This document shows, piece by piece, positions 13,101 through 26,109 of a stretch of 62,000 nucleotides of DNA; position 1 is the stretch's first letter, and the number at the start of each line of letters is the position of its first letter. The position numbers and the translations under genes are program-made. Under the pieces are notes generated by a model. The model worked only from the letters and a program-made list of their open reading frames with translations. It did not search any database and was not told where the DNA came from. Where the stretch lies: the NCBI RefSeq assembly GCF_001039355.2, contig NW_019775436.1:960388-1022387 (forward strand), written 5' to 3'. The stretch is from Lingula anatina (taxonomy: Eukaryota > Brachiopoda > Lingulata > Lingulida > Lingulidae).

Positions 13101-15496
13101 GCCGAGATTTAATGACTGTACCCCCGCTGGGACGACGCTAGGGGAGGCGTGTGAGAGGCGGAGAGACTATCAAAAGATTAGGTGGTTTTCCTTTCATGTA
13201 CGTCCGCCATATTTAGTTCATGGCTTTGTAGAGCCATGACTCAACTCGATGTGAATGCGGTCTTACACTTTGTCTCACAGCTAGCTAGAAAGAAGAGAAA
13301 TACAGAGACTTGTGCAATGCAGACCTGTCTTTAATACTTTTGGATAGGGGAACACTCTGAGGTCTTTGGCTAAGCAAATGAGTGAACCATGAACCTTTTT
13401 ATCCCCTTATTTGACCCTACTTGAGATATGGTTTAGAAACAGATCACATTTGATACAAAGTGGATCTTTTTCAATCAGTGTTGCAGTGAGTTCCTTTGAA
13501 CCNNNNNNNNNNNNNNNNNNNNNNNNNNNNNNNNNNNNNNNNNNNNNNNNNNNNNNNNNNNNNNNNNNNNNNNNNNNNNNNNNNNNNNNNNNNNNNNNNN
13601 NNNNNNNNNNNNNNNNNNNNNNNNNNNNNNNNNNNNNNNNNNNNNNNNNNNNNNNNNNNNNNNNNNNNNNNNNNNNNNNNNNNNNNNNNNNNNNNNNNNN
13701 NNNNNNNNNNNNNCCCCTCCCCCCCCCCCCCCCGTATCCCCCTGTCCCTGCCTGTTTTTGAAATTTTCTTAAATTACATGTTTTTACAATTATTGTTACC
13801 TTAGCAGTTATTCCCCACATTTTGCCAAAAGTTGATAATACATTAATTTTATATTCAGTAACAAAATTTTATTACCTTTTCTTATACTAAAAAGATCCCT
13901 AAGCTGTAAAATGTAAATTGGATCATTTCCAGAGTTATCGCCCAAAAAGTGGTCTAACATTTTAGACCAAAGATTGAGTTTACTTTGAAGCTGAATAAGT
14001 AACAGCCAAATTAAATGAAACATTGTGCCTGTTTTATAAGTATTAAGACATGACTTATGGTTCAGATTAATACTGTCGTAATACTTGATTTAAGTGGACT
14101 CCGTACTATAATAATAATAATGGATTTATTTTATACTTAAATAGACTTGATTATTTTCGAAAAAATTTTTAAATGTTTTGTAAGACTAATTACAGAAAAC
14201 ATTTTACAATAAACAGTAACCCAGAAAAAAAATTAAATATTGGAATGATAAATTGCTTTACTTTGTAATACCTGATTATAATTAGCACCACATCCATCTA
14301 CTTTCATAAATTACATTTCAAAAAAGAAAAAAAAAAGTCTGAAAGTGGATCCTTAGACATACCTGCTATTGTGAATTAATTGCTACTGCCATCTAAAATT
14401 GACCTAACCGTGCAACAGGCACTGTCCTTTTTTACACAATTGGTCTTTTTTTCTGGTGCAACAATTACGAAACACCACAAGGTACATAACTTCATGTACT
14501 GACAGATGCTAGGGGACATAATTTATTGTGAGATGCCCTGCAGCAGCAGCAAAAAAAAAAAGAATACATAATTGCATCGGCAGATGATACCATTAACTGT
14601 TGGTAATTTGCAACAGATGTTGATCACTTATGATGTCATTGTCTAATGATGATGGGTTGGCCTTGGAGGGGAAGATTCTGCGACAAGGTCATGACAAGAA
14701 GGCATGCTTCCATGCACATGTACACATAAGCACACACACAAACATGCACGCCACCAGTTCAATTTACTTCTACCTAAATTGAAAAATGCTCACTTTGAAC
14801 TCCCTCCAGCCAATTTAGTGGTGTGAACCATGTACAATTGATTTCGTTAATTTGGGTCAAATCTAAGGCGAATAATTCTTTGAACTGAACATTGGGAAGG
14901 TCGCAGGCAGTCCTAAGATCTAATTCATCTGGCCTTGTACATCAATACATGTACACATGCCATGTAGGCTTTTATCAAAAAAGAAATCCCTTAATTATAC
15001 TATCGAGTAAAACTAGGTGTATCAATTGTACTATGATTCAGATCAACCAGCCAATGAGTCCTCAGGGACTTTTTTCAAGACGTGGGGTCTGGCATGCATG
15101 GATATAGATTAAGTTGTTGGCTCATTCAGACTTAAAGTTTAATCAGAGCTTTCAGAAGTCAGAGTTTTCAGGGCTTTCTTTGTGTATTCATAAGTATTCG
15201 TTTTGTGGCCTTGCAATGTTGCCTTCAATATAAAATGTTTAAATTCTTAAAAAAATTAAAATCCAGTTCTTACTTCACTGTGTCTCAGTGCAGTTTACAA
15301 TAGATGACAACATTACTGGCATATAAAATTAATTTAAAATTAATATTCGTAAGATATTCTTTGAAAAATAAATACAAACAGAAGAAAAAAATGTCTGTTT
15401 CATATGTCCCAGAACCACCATTCTTCTACTTGACATGGAACGGGAAATGTCACCTGTTGACATGTTGCATCAGACTCAGAATCATTGTATATTTTC

Positions 15497-15527
<31 letters not shown>

Positions 15528-18500
15528 TAATAATAATAATAATATAGTATCAACATCTGGACCCAAAAATTATATTTATTTTTACTAATGATTATTCTTG
15601 ATACATACAGCATATTTCATAGTGAAAATTAAAAGAAAGTACATGTTTCAATATTGCTTTTGGGGTCCAGACATTTCATGCAGTTGTAAAGGTTACTTTT
15701 CTAAATAAAAGGTGTTTGAAAAGGGTGAATTTTGAATTTGTCATCATTTATATAAGTTTATTCCATAGCTTTTCAGTATATCCATGTTTTGAACACTATT
15801 TTTTGTCACAAAGAACTTTAACAACTAAAATGTTTTTTTTTTCCCTTTAGTCATTTTATTTCCACTTTGGCATTTCATGGTGAAGTCTTGGAGCTCATCT
15901 TTTCTGTAGTGAATATGTACTGCATGCATGTGAATTCTGTCCTTCAAATTTTCATAGCTTTAATTGCATGTTAAATTGCTTTTTACTTTGTCTATTTCAT
16001 GAAACTTGAAGCATTTGGGATAGAATTCTATTCATGGCAATTTATTTTAAGAAAGTTTGAACAATATATTGGCATGTTGATGTTTCTGGAAGTTAAAATC
16101 CTAAGAGATTTCTTTTCATTTAAGACTGGTCAGTGACATTCACTAAAGCATGACAACAAACATTCCTTGTATAGCGCATACGATGTATTCACTTTTTGTG
16201 ATAATGATTATAGCCTCAAGTGAGTTCTTCCATCAATATTTAATGCTATGGAGTTTGAGTCAGGTGTGGTCCATTTGATCTAAGTGCTTTCCCCCAAAGG
16301 TGATTCTTCTAGCTGCAAAAGAGTTCAAGAGTACTATGTTCACGCATATTTTCCCAAGGTGCCCAGATCTTTATCCGTACAAAAGAACCAAATGGCCTCT
16401 GTACTCTCTGCAGCCTGGCCCTCTTCCATCCTTTATGGTACAAACATGGTTATTAATCTGCCTCCTTTTTTTGTAGGTATGAACATAGACATAATATTTC
16501 AGTCCAAAAGAAAATGTCAGGAACCATTTTTGCAGAAACTGTTTTTATTTTACCTAAATTAAACTTTGACAAGTAAATGATGAGCAATCTGAAAGTGATA
16601 GCATGTACCATAAAAAGCTTAATTTGTTTGAAAATTCAAAAAGAGACTGCGCATGCCTGTGAAATGACACGATGAAGTAAAAAGAAATTATGAAATATTA
16701 ATTGTTTTTTGTTTTCTTTTTCACTTCAGGTCTGTGGAAGCAATGGCATTACATACCCTAATCTTTGCAAGCTTGAAAAAGAAAACTGTGAGCTGAAAAG
16801 AAGTGTTAAGGTGAACAAGTCACATGATGGCCACTGCCGTAAGTATGGTTTTTAAGACAGCGTTTTTAATTTAGATTGCTGAACAGAAAGAGAAATATCG
16901 AGTGGTATTGAAGACAGATAGAAGAAAAAGAGAAAAAAAATAAAGTTAGGTGAAAAGGGAAAAGGTCTGGTATTGTATTGTAATTGGAGGCATAATGGTT
17001 TATAACTGACTTACACTTATCCCCAGTTGCTTTATACTAGACCATTCATGTAATGGTATATATTAGTAAAATGTCAGGCCTTCCGCAAATTTGCAAGAAA
17101 TTTGCTGCAGATTTGCCACAATTTTGCTTCAAACTGCAATTCCTTTTTGCAATTTAGCAGCAAATTTGCAGCATATTCAATTTTTTTGCAAACTTGTTGC
17201 CTAAAGTTTGCAGCAATATTGCTGCATACTTTTCATTTTGCTAAGACAGGGAGTGTTGATTGCCTTTGGATTACAGTAAGAGAAGAGGTGATATAGGTTA
17301 TAGCGAGTGCTTATCCTCATTGTCTCGATTGATAGTTAAAAGGGTCTGATAGTTTTCATTTTTCTTGGAATAGAGACATATCTCTGGTTATTCGTTTGTC
17401 AGCATGTTGCACTGGTGCCAAAGATATGCCTAAATGACAAGAGTCATTGCATGGAAATCTACTAGACCATGAACTAACAGCTTAGTAACATTACAACATA
17501 TTAAGTGGGTTCATCCAGTGATGTGCCTGAATGTTGAGAGTCATTGCGTATATAAAATCAACTAGCTTGAAATGGCACGCTGAAAACTGTCCTCGGGCAT
17601 GTTCCAGCTTCGCAATTCTCGGCCCATCCCTGTTTTGCTTTCATGCAAATATCTCATCAGTGGTACGGTCACTCATGCATAGAATATTATCTCTTATTTC
17701 CAAGCAGTTTTGACACATTTTATACGTGAATGGCAGATTGGATTTGAAGATCAATGAATTACAGTCTCCAATGAAATATTGTTTTACTTGGAATGCCTTT
17801 TGTGTAATTGTTACCTAGCTCCTGGTAATACTTCAGTTATTATTAGTAAACAGTTATATGGTATATCTTATCTAAACTCTCTCTCTCTCACATAAACACA
17901 CACACACACACAGTGTTCTTCTGACTACACAAAGTGGACATTTTTCATTCAAAGTTTTTATGCAGTTCTATCCACCCCCAATGCTTTTAGTACTCGTGAC
18001 TCTTCTGGAAATCCCTTGCTGTCCCAGATGTAGATTTCCACTCTGATTCCGGCACTTAAACTCGGAGCCCTTACATTAAGGAACAGTGAATGTGGCAGAA
18101 CATGAAATTGCAATCCTAGTAATGTTGAAAACTGAGTTATGAGTTAATACTAGAATTTGATTATCCTGTTGAAATTCTACCTTGGGAAATTAGTCAATAT
18201 GAGAATACTTACTTTGTAGACTAAGGTTGAGATAGGTGATAAGATGTATAGGACGTACTACACATTATATATATATATATATATATATATATGATATCTT
18301 CATACCACAAAAGCAGATATCATATATATATATGATATCTTCACTACACAGAATGTAGCAAAGTCAAATCAAATGTCTATAATGCTTGTACATTCTGTTG
18401 TATATTTTTTGCAGTCGGATCCATTTTTTGATGTTTTTTTAATTTTTGAAGTATTGTATTGAGCTTACTGTATTGTAATATTCACATTTTTGAACGTAAT

Positions 18501-21500
18501 GTGTCACTGCAATTTAACTTGATGGCTCTCTTATTCTGTATGATATATTTGGAGCATTCCCTTATGTGGCTCCCCCTGGGGACTGGCGAAGTTGAGAACC
18601 TGATTGATTTTGGTCTATTTGGGTGTTTTATAGAAGATAAAAGAAACAGTTGGAGCGGTTTTCCTTCCCTATCCAAAATAACACCCTGAAATAGATCCAT
18701 CTTATTTGGGATTGTAATTAGATTTTGCAAAGTTTCTCTAGCTTACATTTCATTTAATCCCCACTGTGTGCACTTTTGGGAGCAGGGCTGGCTTTTAGCA
18801 AGTGAGAGAGAGAGAGAAAGAGAGAGAGTGAGAGAGAGAGAGAGTGCTAGTAAATTGATATTGAGTAGCATTTCTCAATTTATTTGTTTTACCGGGTATA
18901 CTACATGGGTGATGGATATATGTGCTTTGACAGCAAAACAGCTTGATTTTCCAAGAGTTTTACTGTAGTGCCTCGATCTTTCAATTGAGGAAATTGTGAA
19001 TTGTACAAATACTGTTATTTTTTTAATCATAAATTCTAAAAATTAACACATTCTTGTCGAGTTGTAGCAAAAAATTGATAAGCAGGCTACCTGATATTGG
19101 AAGCACATAGTGAAGGCACAAAAATTCTATACAGAATATTAATATTAATGATTTCATAGTTTATGTATCTGAAATATTGATAATATTTCCTATTGAAAAG
19201 ATTAAGTCATTACCGTATGTGCTAGAGAATAGAACTGTAAAATATAACTAACATAAAGGTAAAGGATATATATGATTTAAAGTGAGTTTTACTTGTGGTT
19301 GTCTAGATATATTCCACTGGATACGTGAAGTTTTATCAGATTAATCCACGTCCTTCTCAAGGAAATGTAAATTTCATTTGCCTTTCAAATTGTCTGCTTG
19401 AACTCATTTGGGACTTCCTTGAAAGGGAGGCTGAAAAACTATATCACAAAGTACAGATAACAGGGGCCCAGTCTGTTTATTATGTGATGAAATGGAAGAT
19501 TTGAGGAGTGAAAATTGACTACTGGTAATTTTTGTCCAGAAATTGCACTCTGACAGAAGGTCTATTTGGGAATTGCCTTAAATACACCAACAGTTTGAAG
19601 AAATGTCCACAGAATTACTCTCTGTGAGAATATATTTTCTCTGGGAACTTCTTTCTCATCACAGTAATGTAACCTTTCCAGGAACTGCACTCTTTAAGTA
19701 TGTCTTTTAGGGAATTTGTCTTTCAGGGAGATAATTATTAACTGATTGGGTATTTGGTTTGCCCTATTGTATGATGATTGAATTATAATGCTAAGTCAAC
19801 ACAGTTGTTTTCATTATATCTGTTGCCAACTACACTAATTGGAATGATCTGGTAGCTAAACAATTGCAAAGCCATGAGTTGGTCAAACTAACCTTTATTC
19901 CTGCAAAGTTCATTGCAGAAAAGATAGTTAAATGGTTTTATAATAACAATACCAAAGGTAAGTTTTTTTTTGTAAAAAAAGGCTATACTCTTTTACTTCT
20001 TTTAATGTGCCCCATCTTCAAATTGGGACTACAAATATTTTAATTGTCTTTGTCTTTATAAGTAATAAGATTCAAAGTTTTTGGCATCCTTTTCCAAACT
20101 CTAGAAATGAAATTTTCTTAAAAGAAATGAAAAATATATTATCTTCACCAGTTTATGATTTATATGACCCAGCAGTTTAAGACAATTTATTGGATGAAGA
20201 GACATTTATAGGGATACAGTGTTCTTTTGGCTCCATGAAAACAATTCGATGGAAATTAGGGTTTTGTTTGAAAGCAATTTTGCATGTAGAATACCTTGCA
20301 CACAAGGCAAAAAACATCAAAATATGTCTGTTGCATGATTACATGTAACTTGATGATAATTAATTATTTGTATTTTTAAGCATTGCAAAATTTTTCTTTA
20401 AGAAATGGGTAGAGAAAAGGGGACAGTGTCATGCTTATGCATCATGAAAGGATGCTCAGTATTACACTTTCCCTCAAAAAACTGATATTTAACAAAATTT
20501 CTGGGTGTAAACTGTATTTTCCTTTAACTGACCAACCTTTGGTCCTCCTTGTGTGATGCTTGCCCTATCTATTAAAAACCTGGAAATATGCAAAAAAGTC
20601 CTTAACCCAGGCTTAAGCATAGATTTCAAATTCCACCATCATTTGGAGCTCTGACCTCCCTGTCTTAAAAGCAATTCAAAACTTTTTCAATATGGTAAAC
20701 AGGCGGCAAGGTTTTATGGAGGCAATAAATTAGGTTATCTTATATCGTTTAATAATGTCATGACTTTTTAAAATCTTACACCATGTCCCTTTAGTAAAGT
20801 ATAACACCCCTTTCTGAAAAAGTGATGCCCATCTTGCATCTGTCATTCACTGTTCAAGCAATGATTGAGATATTTGCCAATTTTCAGTACTTAAGTATCC
20901 TTGCAAATAAATAGCTGTAAGGGTTGCATGAAAACACGTAACCTGATAATAATTTGTTGATATATCTAAGGGGGGTTATTTCGTGTTGGATTCAAGGGAC
21001 ATATTCTGATGTTTTTTAAGTACTTGACTCAACTTCCAGGCTGTACTTTCTGGTGTAATCATGCTTTCATGTTTTCACTCTCCTCCCAGGTAAATGTTAA
21101 TAATGATGAAACGCTTTTGCAAAATTGATGAATAGATAAATAAAATGGCCATGCACCAGCTCAAAGGGAGGTTAGATAACTTGGATATGATATGTGAAAA
21201 ATGATATTTTGCATGGCACAAGGGACTTTTATTCATTCGGGGAAATTTCAGTTTTCATGACTTGAGTCTTTTTCTTTTTATGTATTATATATTGTATGCC
21301 TAGATCCAATCACCGAGCATTTAACAAAATGAAACTATGAATATTTCTGTGGTTCATTGTGAATTAATAAAATGGTTCTCTGATCTCTTTTAGTGTAATT
21401 AAACCTGAATAAGCCAAACCACAGCTGCACGACTTGGCAGAAAGCCAAGTCTTTCAGTTGGAACAGTTAGTATTTAGTGTCAAAAACGGATAGAAATGAA

Positions 21501-24500
21501 AAAATATTATTTTCATCTCAAAATTTGAGAAAACAAACAGTAAAACATGATTATATTGGAGGTAATATTTTGTAAATATAACTGAAGTTTTTGGCTCTAA
21601 AAGGGATCATATGTAATCATTTTATTGTGCAAGATTATTTTAATGTGTTTGTGTTCATTGGTTTTATAGTGATTCCCACTACAGTCTTCAGTTTACATGA
21701 TGAGGGATATCAGACCACCACCCCTCCACCCCTAGGTATTTTTTTATCATTTCACTAGCACAACTGTCACCTTTCCATTGAAATTTGTCACTGTGTGTGT
21801 TTCCACATTGAGGATTGCCATGCTCATGTTGTGATCTTGATAGGTATTTGATTGGGGTGTCCCTTTTGTCACTATAACATGCATGAGTTCATCATCGTGT
21901 CATATTTTTGTTGCTTTATCACATTGTTACCATAACTAAACATTTTTGTCACCTTATCACATTTATCCACATATCACATTTGTCACCATGTTATGTATTT
22001 GTCACTACATCATGTTTGTCGCCATGTCATATTTTTGTCACTATGTCACATTTATCACAGTGTCACATTTTTATAGAATGTCACATCTTCTTGCCACCCA
22101 TCACATGTGGTAACTTGGTATTTTAATAGCAAAGTGTGTCTTATCAAAATAGTGTAGGTTAATCTGTGACATTGGATTTGCTGTGTCTTAACATTATTGG
22201 TTAGTACAGGGCAATAATCAACTTTTTGAACAAATTTCTAGGAGTAAATAAATTGTGTACAGTAGCAACTTTAGTAAGAGCTTTTCAAACTGTGACTGTG
22301 ACAGGTATTTTTTTTCTACTAATAGGTATTTTCCCCAAATTTCATCATTGATCAAATGAAAGATGTGATCTTTCATGATTTCACATTTTTTAGTAGTCAG
22401 AACTGAATTCCACAAATATCCACCTCTATGGAGATGATGGAACCTGATGGAAAATATTATATTCAGCAGTGGGATTTCTGACAAAGACACAGTCACTGAC
22501 AGTGATTATTTATTTAAAAGGTGGTTTCAGGCAAGGTGCACGGAAATAACTTTTTTGTTCTCTTTTCTTTTCTTTAGAGTTTCTCCAAAGTTTAAGAAAG
22601 TTGTTAGGCTATTATGTGGCACAAGTTAGCAAACACCTACTCACATAGGAAATGATATGCCATATTATCTAAAATCTTTAAGCATAGCTATGTTTTATGA
22701 ATTGGCAAAATATTTCAAATATTTTATGTTGTTTACTTAAAATTTGCAAAGGCAACTGGAGCATTTTATAAAGATAAACGAAGGAAATACAGTATGTTGC
22801 ATCCTTATCTTTGCTTTGGATTTGTTAAATGCCTGAAGGGAAAAATAAAACTATAGCCTTGATGATGCTACTGGAACAGCATTATTTTATTCAATTTATT
22901 TTATATAAAATATATGTGATAATATGATATGTATTTTTTACATTATAATTAATATGTTTGATAATATGATACATAATATTATGTTTAGTTATATGATATA
23001 TATTTTGATCAGATATTTATTTTATAATGTCTTTTTTCTTACAGCTGGTTGTGGTCCTAACCCGGAGTGTGAGTTTAATTCTATCTGTGTGGCCGACAGC
23101 AGGGGCAATGCCAAATGTTTGTGTCAGGAGGACTGTCAGCAGGTCAGTACAAGACATATTTCTAGTCAAATTGGGCCTCTGCTTCTTATTACATGGCGTG
23201 TCCCTAGTCAAATTGGGCCTCTACTTTTTATTAAATGGCATGTATATTTCCTGAATGGAGGCTATTCAACTGGATAGCCACATACCCTGATGAAGATGCT
23301 CTGTTAGGGGCCACTCAGAATAGGTGTTCCAAGAACTAACTGATCCGCTAACTAAATATGGCCAACCCCACTTCAAAAGCGATGCCACTGATTTCCAATA
23401 GTCTACCCACCTCCACACGTGCTATTAAACAGATCAAATCTCAGCTCCGAGGTTTAATTGCTAGGCCCCTGCAGCGAAGGCGTGTACTATATACTTGTAC
23501 TGTATATCAGCTGTACCAATTTAACTTCCATTCAAGCTTACTTTCTTTAATTTTTTTACAGACTACCAACAAAGTATGTGGCACAGACGGCATAACTTAC
23601 AACAATGAGTGTGAACTTCAGTTGGAATCTTGTCGAAAGAGGACACCAATACATGTCCGTAGGCAGGGCGCATGTGGTAAGTTCTCACCATAATTTTTGC
23701 ACCATTTCCAATTGCTCATTGTTGTGTATTTTAACAAATTTTTTAAGCATTTTACAGAAGCATGTGTGTAATGGGGACTGATGACCATGTGTACATGGCA
23801 TATTTCACATTCTTATTGGTAGTTTCTTTTTTTTACATAAAAAAGTGTTGAAATTGAAAGTTGGCAGTCAATCTCTGCATGTAGGTTCCCATTCATGTCC
23901 ATTGGTTGTTACGGTGTGGAATTAGTGGCAAAATTTGCTTGTGAATGTGTAACTCACATGAAAGTTATATATCATGACAATACAATGACATTTTGTTTAT
24001 TGGAGGTGCATATTGATAATTATTGTACATGACATATAAGAATAAATGCATCATCATTTTGTTTAATTTGCTTGGATGGAATCAATTTGACCAACCCAAT
24101 AGTAGTAGTAGTAGATATAGTATTTGTCCATATGATATATGTGTTGCTGTTTGTTGCGTTGAATAGTTGTAAAACGAAGTTTGGTATTGTATGTTTTGTT
24201 AGATATTGTATTTATTTTGGTAGATTAGAAATAATGCATCATGTTGTGATGTTCACGGGAATCAATGGAAGACTGTCACAGTGCTGTCTTTTCAGAAAAA
24301 CACTTTTAATGTGCTGATTTTTTAAAATGTTTTTTTTTTCCATAAATTAATGTGCTGATTTTTTAAAATGTTTTTTTTTTCATAAATTCAAATCAATTTG
24401 AACAGTTTCAAGCCAATCCATCCTAACACCACCTTTTAACATAGTTGTATTTAACACAGTTCAGTTAAACAGAAGTCTCATATTAGTCTAAAAACAATTA

Positions 24501-26053
24501 TTACCAAATTATTCATCTTGCGCTCCCAGAAACTAGTGAAGGAATGATAGGTAACTTAATATGCTTTGTATTGATGTATGTCATATTCAGGTATGCCAGC
24601 AAAATTGTTCATAGAAATGTGTTTGTCTTTTGGCCTGACAACAGAAGAATTATGGTGCATTCACAATAAAGCTATTGTACTAGGCACTTCAAACTTACTC
24701 CGTGGGGACTCTTGCTGAATACAATCAGATTAAAAGTATTACACCTTTACCTGGCAATGTAGTAGAATACAGAAAAGGTGATCATTATACATATGTTCAG
24801 ACAAGAGACAGCATGTTAATCTGTCAATTTGATGTCAATTTTGATTGCATTCAGAAACAGTCCCTGCAGAGTTAGTTTGATCTAACTATTCTGATAGTTT
24901 CATTGTAAATACACACTTATATATGAATAACAGGGGCGGATCCAGAGATATTTTGTGACAGGCTTCAGAATTATCTTTATTGATCCACTTTCCACTTTTG
25001 ACAGTCTTCCGACAGAAAAAATTAGATACCCGTCATTGTAAACTTGAAAATCTGATCGTCTTCCAGAAGACCCAGAAGTCGGCCTAAATCCGCCTCTGAA
25101 AAAGAACCAAAAGAACCAAAAGAATATTTAGAATACACAGGAATGGACAGTGTTGGCAAACTTGTATGTGTGCATGGGTGTATGTGTGTGTGTGTATATG
25201 TGTATGTGTTATGTTCACTTTATTAATGTGATTTTATTTCATTTTCATTCACAGAATAATTTAGAAATGGTTTATGACAGTAAGTTTAGGGGATTGACCA
25301 GCACACTAGAATCAAGGAAAAATTAATTTTTTACTGTTTCAGTAGGAATCTCCTTGTTAAGAGCTGAAATTTTTTTAACAAATAAAAATATTAAATTGGA
25401 CAGACAAATGAGAAGACAATGAATCACAAAATATAGGCACAACTTTTGTTTGTGAAATTTCATCTAGAATTTTTTGTGGTCTAGCTATGTGTGCAAATTT
25501 TCATTTAAAATTGGGTTGCATGCGTTGGGTTTACTTTGACCTAAACATCAAATAATAGAGCAGTTTGGGGGTTTCACTCATGACACAATGCACATTTTGA
25601 TTTAAAGCATGTAGCATGCTGCAATTGACCGCTGTTAAGAGCATGCTTTTTTTTTTAAGTAGGACGCAGGCTTTCTAGCCTACCTGAGAACTGGGGTAAA
25701 ACCTCAAAAATTACTTCCCCTTTTCTCAGTCAGGGACTTCTAAAAAGTTTTTCAAATCAGAAAAGAATCAGCAAATTTTTGTTTGGTCAGACTTTCTCAG
25801 CTTTTGACCATACCAAACAACAATTGTTTATGTCTTAGGGCCTACAAGAGCTGTGTATTGAAGATGTTTAAAGCAAGAAATAGGTCTAAATCTTGATTTT
25901 AAATTATTCACTCCCATCAGGGTCATATCAGAGAAAGATCGGGAGCTTTGTCTCGGTAAAATGTTTGGAACCCTGGGAAAGGGATGTTGTACGCATTATT
26001 GTTCATATATTATTGATGTTGTACTTAGTGGTTGAAGATCTGGTTAGCTTGAA

Positions 26054-26109
<56 letters not shown>

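Larger units (their letters stand above)
10141..16729 (+). other. intron, 6.6 kb, phase 0
   Basis: Splits one follistatin-like domain between its FOLN and Kazal halves. It holds two related foldback MITEs (11081 and 12961), a 211-bp N gap (13503-13713) and AAT repeats near 15500. Nothing coding was found. Confidence 0.7.
16839..21669 (+). other. intron, 4.8 kb
   Basis: Contains a degenerate, self-complementary GCAAATTTGC-rich stretch at about 17088-17230, an (AT)n tract near 18265-18290 and a (GA)n tract at 18803-18845. Between 19400 and 21650 I see only AT-rich sequence with no domain, tRNA or clear repeat ends. Confidence 0.6.

Noticed and set aside
23296-23490. Full fourth copy of foldback MITE family 2
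   Set aside because: It shares GCTAACTAAATATGG and some end sequence, but the right end and TA flank are not clear; mentioned only as a possible fragment.
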